A stretch of 64,000 bases of DNA from Cristatella mucedo (lineage: Eukaryota > Bryozoa > Phylactolaemata > Cristatellidae). Below the pieces are notes generated by a model. The model was given only the letters and a program-made list of their open reading frames with translations. It was not told the origin of the DNA and ran no database searches. Where the stretch lies: the NCBI GenBank assembly GCA_009760855.2, contig WPIO01000055.1:2385001-2449000 (forward strand), written 5' to 3'. Below, piece by piece: positions 56,466 to 64,000 of the stretch (its first letter is position 1; each line of letters begins with the position of its first letter). The position numbers and the translations under genes are program-made.

Positions 56466-59342
56466 CATAATAATAATAATAATGCACTTGATAAAGAACC
56501 CTCAGAGAACTTAATCTCTTTCTAGGCGCTTTACATTTGCTGCAAAGGCAAATGCAATTGAATGGTAAGTAAAATCATGCTTGAAAAACAAACAAAATGA
56601 ATAATATGGTTAGGGGTGACATGCACAGGGTCAGCATGCAAATGTGGTTAGTGGCAGCATGCACAGTGTCAGCACGCATAGGCACATCAAGGACGAATCA
56701 CAGGGACCCACTAAATGCTGTCCTAAATAGGTGTGTTTTTAAGTTCTTTTTAAATGTGGTCAGGTCAGGGGATGTTCTGACGCAGGTCGGGAGGAGTTCC
56801 AGGCTTTGGGAGCATACGAACTAAATGCATGGTCTCCAAAGGATTTGAGGTTTGTACGAGGTATTGGTAAACTTTTGGATTCCGAAAAGCAGATGGTACG
56901 ATGCTTGGCCTGGTGGAGGATTAGGTCTGAGAGATTGGCTGGAGCTAAAGCATGAAGTGACCTACAATTAAGTCACAAAACCTTGAAGTCGATCCGTTGC
57001 TGACCTGGCAGCCCGTGCAGGTCGGCGAGAAGTGGAGTAATATGGCAACTGCGAAGCTCACGTCAGACAAGCCTAGCTGCAGAGTTTTGCACCAGCTGCA
57101 ATCGCCTGATCGCACATGCTGGTAGGCCAGTAAGCAGTGAGTTGCAGAAGTCGAGACGGGATGTCACGAATGCATGGACCAACTTGGACGTGTTATCCTT
57201 ATCTAAACAAGCCCGAATTTTAGCAATGTTATGAAGCTGAAATAGGCGGATTTAACTGTGGAGCTGATATGGTCGTCTAACGAGAGGTCGCTTTGGAAAA
57301 TGAAACCTAGATTTCGAGCTGATTCAACTGAAGATATGCTGGCAGAGCCAATTTTGAGCTTCAGCCTTTCCAATCTCTAAATCACACTGGGTTCGCCCAT
57401 AACTAGTAAGTTAGTTTTATCATCGTATAGTTTTAGAAAATTTGCTGCCATCCATGTGCGGATGCCATCAATGCATGCACCAAGTGAGTTGAGAGAATTC
57501 GAGGTGCTCGAAGGCTGGGGGGGATCAAAGCAAAGGTACAACTGAGTGTCATCCGCATAGAAGTGAAAGCCTAGATTGTGCTTGGCAAACACGTCAGCAA
57601 GAGGGAGAGTATAAACCGTGAAAAGAACCGGACCAAGCACGGAGCCCTGAGGTACTCCATATTTCAGAGGTACTTCAGATGATCTTTGTCCATTCACGTC
57701 AATACTCTGGAGTCTCCCACTGAGATAGGACTTGAACCACTGCAGAGCAGTGTCAGTGATGCCCAGGCGAGATGAGAGGCGCTCTACAAGAACTTTGTGA
57801 TCGATGGTATCAAAAGCTGCCGAAAGATCGAGCAAAACAAGCAGAGACACTCTACCTATGTCTGCATTCCTAAGTAGGTCGTTGTACACCCTAAGCAATG
57901 CTGACTCTGTGGAGTGATTAGCTCTAAAGCCAGACTGGAACTTACTAGCAATGTGTGAGATTTCGATATATGAGTTCAGCTGGTCCGCCACGACCCGTTC
58001 CAGTGTCTTTGATAGGAATGGTAGAAGAGAGACTGGGTTTTAGCTGCATAATTTCTCTTGGTCTAGTGTAGCTTTCTTGAGAAGTGGCCTGACTACAGCT
58101 TTTTTGAAAGGTGCTGGGACATGACCTGAGGCTAATGACATATTAATGATGTTAGTTATGCATGGCAGCAGCAGATTAATGCAACGTATGAGCAGGACAG
58201 TGGGAATAGGGTCCAGAGAACTTGTTGTCTTCTTTGATTGAGATACGAACTTTAGGACTAGATCACTAGTGACCTGCTTAAATGCAGACATTGAGGCGCA
58301 GCCAGGAACCGAGGAACAGCATTCTAGTTGGGAGGTTGTCATCGCAGGGATGGATTCCCTGATCTTGTCTATCTTCTGCACAAAGAATCGAGAGAAGCGA
58401 TCGGCTAGATCATCACAAGGATCATCGCGTAAGGAGCTAATCTGGGAACGGTTGAGGAGATGGTTTATTGTCGACATCAGCATTTTTGGATTGTGCACCT
58501 GTGATTCAACAAGGTTTCTATAGAAGCTAGACTTGGCCTTTGCTAGGATCGATTGGTACGACCTACAGTAGTCTTCATAAGCCTGTCGATGGACAGTTAG
58601 TCCGGATCTTTTGAATGCTTTTTCAAGCTTTCGTTTAGTAGACTTGGCTAGTTTAATGTCTGTGGTAAACCATAGGCCGCCTGGGCGAGGGCGCACAGTG
58701 CGCTTTGTCAGAGGTGCAAACTCGTCGAGCGTGTCAGCTAGTGTCGTGTTGTAGCTGTCTACTAATGATGACAGATCGGAGGGAGGACTGAGCAGCAGAG
58801 GTGAAGCAGATATTCTCGCACGGACAGCATCGATGTCAAGGGTCTTGAGGTTTCGCGATTCACAGGTTATTTTAGGCGAGGATGTGGGCACACACTGTAG
58901 ATTGAAAGAGATCTGCATGTGGTCAGATAAGCAGGATTTGGTAATAATTGGTGATGACAAAGTGCAGTTGTACGAGAAAATCTGGTCGAGTGTGTGACCC
59001 TTGATGTGGGTAGGGCCATGCACATGAGCCACAAGAGACAATGAGTCAGTCAATGCACGAAATTCGGTGCTGAAAGCGTCAGATAAGTTATCAAAGTGAA
59101 CGTTGAAATCACCCATAACGAGTAAGGATCGATTTCTTGCACACAGAATCGAAATGAGATCGGAGAAATCTGAGATAAAGGAGGATTTGGTACCTGGAGG
59201 GCGATAGACTACTGCCACTATCGGTAGCTTGTTTTCGGGTGAGAACAAGACAATTGATTCAAAAGACTGCTTCGAGGGTACCGAAAATGGCTTGAAGTTG
59301 AATTTCGAGCGCACGATAATAGCAACTCCACCTCCAGTTTTG
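56466..59342 (-). pseudogene. Longest LINE1 copy in the window (endonuclease + RT + 3' UTR)
   Basis: 5'-truncated CR1/L2/Jockey-type element. Endonuclease frame 59314-58040 (424 codons) has VAVVYRPPG, LLVMGDFNVHFDN, GHTLDQIFSYN and SDHMQISF. A single TAA then separates it from the RT frame 57991-57377 with [46 protein letters not shown] and YADDTQLYL intact. A TAG ends that frame, and further shifts precede the C-terminus and 3' UTR. (TAATAA)n tail at 56466. All catalytic motifs are present but the reading frame is broken, so it is probably non-autonomous now. Confidence 0.9.
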
Positions 59343-60178
59343 ACGGTGGTAAACTACAGGCCGTCTGGGCTAGGGCGCACAGTGGGCTTTATCAGATGTG
59401 CAAACTCGTTGAGCGTGTCAGCTAGTGTCGTGTTGTAGCTCTCTACCACTGATGACCGATCGGAGGGAGGACTGAGCAGCAGAGGTGAAGCAGATATTCT
59501 CGCACGGACAGCATCGATGTCAATGGTCTTGAGGTTTCGCGATTCACAGGTATTTTAGAGGAGGAGGCGGGCACGAACTGTAGATTGAATGAGATCTGCA
59601 GGATCTGGTAATAGTTGGCGATGATAAAGTGCAGTTGTTTCTTACGCAACGACATCTACTCTCCAACTGCCGACTATGGCACATTTTTTTCAACGGTCCT
59701 GAACTGCTACTTCTATGCTACTCACTACCTCAACTGCTCTCCTGACTCTGCTATGCTTCCCACTTTCTCTTTGTTGCGTGAGACGAAGTCTGTTGGCTAC
59801 CGAATGCGTACCGAAAGCCGCTTAGGCTGTGAGTTCGCTATACAAAACTCTCCCGCGTAACACCCATGTGGTCTTTATGACTTTGTGGAGTTACTGACGG
59901 AGATACGTTACATTACATATGAGAAAATCTGGTCGAGTGTGTGACCATTGATGTGAGTATGACCATGCACATGAGTCACAAGAAACAATGAGTCAGTCAA
60001 TACACGAAATTTAGTGCTGAAAGGGTCAGATAAGTTATCAAAGTGGACGCTGAAATCGCCCATCACGAGGAAGAATCGATTTCCTGCGTACACAATCGAA
60101 ATTAGATCGGAGAAACCTGAGATTAAGTAGGATTTGGTAGCTGGTGGGCGATAGACTACTGCCACTATCGGTTACTAC
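59343..60178 (-). pseudogene. Older LINE1 copy, 5'-side segment, interrupted by LINE2
   Basis: Continues the element cut at 56465: the TTLADTLNEFA region, then endonuclease blocks (HTLDQIFSY, GDFSVHFDNLSD, MAVVYRPPATKS). 59637-59916 is an inserted LINE2 3' end. Several stops. Confidence 0.8.
59637..59916 (+). mobile_element. LINE2 3'-end fragment nested in LINE1
   Basis: TTCTTACGCAACGACATCTA to GGAGTTACTGACGGAGATAC and TTACATTACAT. Contains only the last LINE2 codons and 3' UTR. The LINE1 reads GTGCAGTTG / TATGAGAAAATC across it. Confidence 0.88.
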
Positions 60179-60302
60179 TACGAGACCGCGGCGGCTCCGG
60201 GGTGCTTTTCTTTTGTTAATGCATAGTTCACTAATCTTAGCAACAGCATTAATCTCTAGCAATTCATTTGATCTACGATGACGAAGTGATAACAGCTACA
60301 GA

Positions 60303-62181
60303 CGATCATAACTAACATTCAGGTTACTAGCCGCCGTCGTAGCTAAGGCCGCCGCCGGTGTGGGAGACCGAGCAGCCCGAAGCGATAAGCGTTTAGATAT
60401 TCATAGGCACGTAATTTCTCATGCGCTACGGTCAAATAAAAACTGAACTTTAAACAGTTCTAAGCAGTATCGTTTCCGTATATGACGTTCGCCAGAACTT
60501 TGGTTTTTGTAAGAATTCTGGAACACGAACGCACATGAGAGCGCTCTCTGTCGGCAGGCGAGAATGAAACGAACCAATTCGATCACTCGGGATACATTAC
60601 CAAATCGGGTTACCGTATCGGTCCGAATCCAAAGACTGATTTTTAACATCAAGAATTGATTAGCTATTAATACTGACCACAGCTATTCCTCCAGTTTCGC
60701 GTTTGTCAGTTTATTGTTACCCTCTCGAAAGAGGGTTTTCAAAAATTGTCTATAGACTCATTTGAATGCTCCTCCCCACGGAAATCTTTAGTAAAAGGCG
60801 AAAGATTTGTACGTGGATTTGAAGAGAAGCCAGAGTAAATTGAATCCGCAACCAAGGAAATATATGTATCCGCTTGCTGCATGTTAATTCCTAGTAGCAC
60901 TACGGTCTCTTATTTATCTTAATTTTAGACAAGCAAAGTGCACAGACGTTCTTTTAAAAAAACTTATAAACTATTTCATAATCACTAAGATAATTTATTA
61001 TATTCAAACATGATATATGTACCCACAAATTAAAGGTATAGATTTGTCATGGGAGACGACTCCCATGCACCCATTTCCGCTGCTGATTGGATGTCGGCAA
61101 GAAAATAGCTTCCTGCAGTTAGTTTCTCACGATTTCAGGTTGCCTTGGCTGTCCACAGACGTGCCGCAGTCAATATTGACTTGCCTAAAGCCGCTTTCGC
61201 CTGTGAATTGTCAGTCAGTTGTCCAATTGGCTCCACCCAAAGAGGAGTTGCTGGTCATGCTTAACTTGGCTTCGAGGCATACGGTCTGTCTTCCTACGAC
61301 AGACTGGAACTGGCGTCACACTCCCCCCCCCCCGACATGATGACAAATAAAAAAAGCTGCAAGTTGAAGCTACATTAATCACAGCATTTAGTGGGTCAAT
61401 AAGATTCGTCCTGTGTCTGCTTATGCTTGCGGACACTGTGCATGCTTCCATCTGCATGCTGACTCGGGTGCCGGTCGCCTCTAACAATGGGATGCTTGTT
61501 GACATTGACCATGGTACCGTTGACCAGTTGATCATGCTGTCTTTGCAGCATATGTAAAGTGCCTAGAAAGAGATTGAGTTCTCTAACGGAGCCATACAAC
61601 TGCGCTTGCATAGTACTAGGGTAAGGCGTCCTGGTGCTTCAGTGCTGATCATTTCGGCACGAACAGCCATCACTTCCGCACCAGCTTTGGGTGCTTTTCA
61701 AGGCCTGGCGCTTCGTTCATTGAGGTCGCCTGAACCTGTTCTCAGTACGTGCCACAGGTCATCGCTTCGACCGTTCGGAGTCAGCCGCATGTCGTCACCG
61801 CTCTGCGGAAAGGGAGACGCTGCCGCACTCGCTCTCCAACTGTAGCCCGACGATGCCTGCCATTGGGGCCAGGCATGACCTGATCCTGAACCGTCTGTGC
61901 CAACGCCCTGCCGGATAACCTTCGGTAGCGGTCGACGGTACATAGATGCGCTTCCAGTAAGTGACAGCTCACTGCGCCCGCACCTCGTCGTCGACGATGG
62001 GTCAACCACAGTTAACATCGACGCGACGGTCCCATTTGACAACGACGACGATGCCCTGGGGAAGGCCACGGATCGAAAGATTGCGAAAGACGCAGGCGTT
62101 TCGCGTGACTTTCGGTCCCACGGTCGAGCGTTTGGGTTGGTCCTGCGGCTTTTAGTCGGAGCACTTGGGTCGTGGTGCCCG
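60303..62181. repeat. Segmental duplication, copy 2 (1.88 kb)
   Basis: Counterpart of 54387-56269, holding the same LINE1-subtype 3' end (61381-61607) and R2-like sequence. Here the R2-like domain continues past the shared block. Confidence 0.93.
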
Positions 62182-62400
62182 GGCAACAAGCAATGCCTCG
62201 ATGCTCTTAGCATCAAAGCGGCGTACCGGACGCTGTGCGTCAGCGACGCGGTGTGCGACAGCGCCGAGTTGTGGTCCCAGCGCTTCATGGAAGGGAGGCG
62301 ACCGAGTCATCATTCAGCACGGTATCTCTCATTTGGCGCAGGAGGACGGCACACTGCCCGTTCTTGTATAAAAAGTTTCTTCTTTTTCAATAAATATTTA
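61712..62400 (+). pseudogene. R2-like element 3' region with restriction-like endonuclease (duplication copy 2)
   Basis: Same as 55800-56269 but extends through LLVGALGSWCPGNKQCLDAL, AAYRTLCVSDAVCDSAELWS and QRFMEG, the conserved C-terminal part of R2/NeSL-type proteins. AATAAA follows near 62390. The PH-for-PD change is shared with copy 1, so the lesion predates the duplication. A frameshift separates the zinc knuckle from the endonuclease. Confidence 0.75.
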
Positions 62401-63894
62401 TTATATTTTTACGATTCCTTGATAAAATCATTTTACTAGTATTACTTTTCCTCCGGTAAGATTTACATAGCTCCGACCGAGCTGAATGTGTCCGTTGAAG
62501 GCTAAATCTCTCATTACGCCTCTCAGTAAAGCTTGCGCGTGTAACAAGTATATCTATGCTGTTTATCTTTCACCACTCCGCCAGGGGAAATGAGGCAGGT
62601 GCTTGGCGGCACTTTCCATAGATTATCCAGCCTCCGCTTCCGTCCTCGCGGCCATGAACTTGAACCGCGCTTTTTCCCTCATCCTTTCTAACGACCGAGA
62701 ACGGACTACCTCTACGAGTTGGCGACGTCGGTCACGACGACCGACGAAAGACGGATTGAAATCATGACACAAAATGGAGTCAGCAGCGGCTTAAGACTTA
62801 ACAGCAGAGTCACGATCTATGAGTGACTAAAATAAAGTTGTCTCGACTCTAGTGCCTAGCAACTGTAGCTAGCGAACGCTTCGTTTACACGGGGCTTTAG
62901 TGATCAGTCCTCCTGAATATATACAGGCGCCAGAAGCGATCTGGACACCCAGCACTCATCTAGTCGGTACTCTAATTATATAAACGTTGATTTACCTGAG
63001 ACGTTGGGCAAGGCAGGAATACATTACTTTACTGCCCATTTTTGCCGTATAATTCAACTATGGAAAAATACCGGAATTATCGAGTACTCACAGCATTTCC
63101 GCCGGCGCCGAAGGGCCCTCTAGTTAGTTAGGCTTCGCGTTCCGACTTGACCCGACTCGCTTTTCGCTTCTTCTTTTCAAGAATTTGCAGCTCCTGGAAC
63201 GAGATGGAGTTCTGCTGGGACGCAATACAAATGTCCCGTTACTATTTTGGTCGCTATCCTGTGTACACAGGTACATCTTTGTGACCTAGTAGTTAGCGAG
63301 GTAGGTACGCTGGGGGAAGCTGAGGTCCTAGGCTCAAATCGCGGTGTCCGATAGAACGCTTCCGCCGGAAATCACCCCAACCCGGTTGTACGCTACGAAG
63401 GACTGACGTCAGGGCGGCAGGATTGCAGTCCGAAGGGTGCTCCAAAAGCACCCTCGGCAGTCCAGAGGGTCTGACTCACGCGCCACTAAGGTCGCAAGAA
63501 TCGCCCTCTCTTATTCGCACGTAAACGTTTACGCATTTATAATACACGGTCATGCAAGCGTTTCCACACGATAGCTCAGATTTATCCTTGCATGCTTGAG
63601 CCGTATTTGCATTGACAGTTTTTTGGGATGCTACCGGCGTGCGCACGTGACCCTGCGGTACAATCCTGCGATGCATTCTTCGGTAATTAATCCTACGGCA
63701 CGTGACACGATCCTCGCTAGCGCTCTCGCCGTCGCTTTTTCTTCGCATTTTTCATTTACCGCAGAATTTTGCAGAGTGCTCGCAATGACGCATACACGTG
63801 TACGACACTTCCTCCAGAAACGTTCGGACACCGCGAGTCAAAGGGTGCGGAACTCGCCACCGCCGAAATGGTTAGGCAGCGACATCGTCTTTCC
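62401..63894. other. No supported gene; possible degraded tRNA-like SINE
   Basis: 63275-63345 has tRNA-like spacing (GACCTAGTAGTTAGCGAGGT, CCTAGGCTCAAATCGCG) but no recognisable SINE-A or SINE-B tail. An 8-bp hairpin is at 63434-63454. Confidence 0.35.
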
Positions 63895-64000
63895 GGCTGC
63901 CGGTCCTCGGCGGCGAACCCTTTCCGGCCGTCTTGCGCCGCTACTTCTGCGCGTCTCGCTTCATCTTTGTTGCGAGAGAAGTCAGTTGGCTATGTTTTGT
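63895..64000 (+). mobile_element. LINE2 3'-UTR fragment, GC-shifted, cut by the window end
   Basis: GCCGCTACTTCTGCGCG, TCTTTGTTGCGAGAGAAG and TCAGTTGGCTATG match the LINE2 3' UTR landmarks. It runs off the window. Confidence 0.55.

Overview
The window is nuclear DNA from an invertebrate animal. It has spliced genes with GT-AG introns, two families of non-LTR retrotransposon, tRNA-headed SINEs and very long (GA)n/(CT)n arrays. The only host genes I can support are two multi-exon members of the animal beta-1,3-glucan-binding protein / laminarinase family (CBM39 + GH16). I cannot name the species or phylum. The gene family fits molluscs, annelids, brachiopods, arthropods or lower deuterostomes.

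Centre (18.4-41.8 kb): two paralogous 13-exon genes lie head to head, one on the minus strand (stop at 18468, start at 28968) and one on the plus strand (start at 31511, stop at 41470), with about 2.5 kb between the start codons. I joined every exon by hand. Both frames stay open, giving 571 aa (minus) and 536 aa (plus). Nine of the 13 exons have identical lengths in the two copies, and all twelve intron phases agree (1,1,1,1,0,0,1,1,1,2,2,0). Each protein has a signal peptide, an N-terminal CBM39-like domain (exons 1-3), a Thr-rich linker (exon 4) and a GH16 domain with both catalytic glutamates (motif GEIDIVE). They are therefore probably secreted glucan-binding proteins that may also hydrolyse beta-1,3-glucan, acting in immunity or digestion. 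The spacer in exons 4-5 differs strongly in sequence and charge. Exons 10, 12 and 13 are nearly identical, which suggests gene conversion.

Flanks (1-18 kb and 42-64 kb) are almost entirely repeats. LINE1, a CR1/L2/Jockey-like element with APE endonuclease and RT, has a 3' end carrying a conserved hairpin and (TTA)n. LINE2 is a second RT element whose 3' end repeats TTACA. SINE-A has a tRNA-like head and a 3' tail matching the LINE1 tail, so it is probably mobilised by LINE1. SINE-B is a second tRNA-headed family. Insertions are nested several levels deep at 3.2-9.1 kb and 54-60 kb. A near-identical 1.88-kb segment occurs twice (54387-56269 and 60303-62181) and carries the 3' end of an R2-like element with a damaged restriction-like endonuclease. 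Two patches of degenerate CCCTAAA telomere-type repeat lie at 1128-1232 and 51983-52062.

Most long open frames outside the exons are artefacts of microsatellites or GC-rich repeats. Two short minus-strand frames (30447-30956 and 34690-35260) look protein-like but I do not recognise them.
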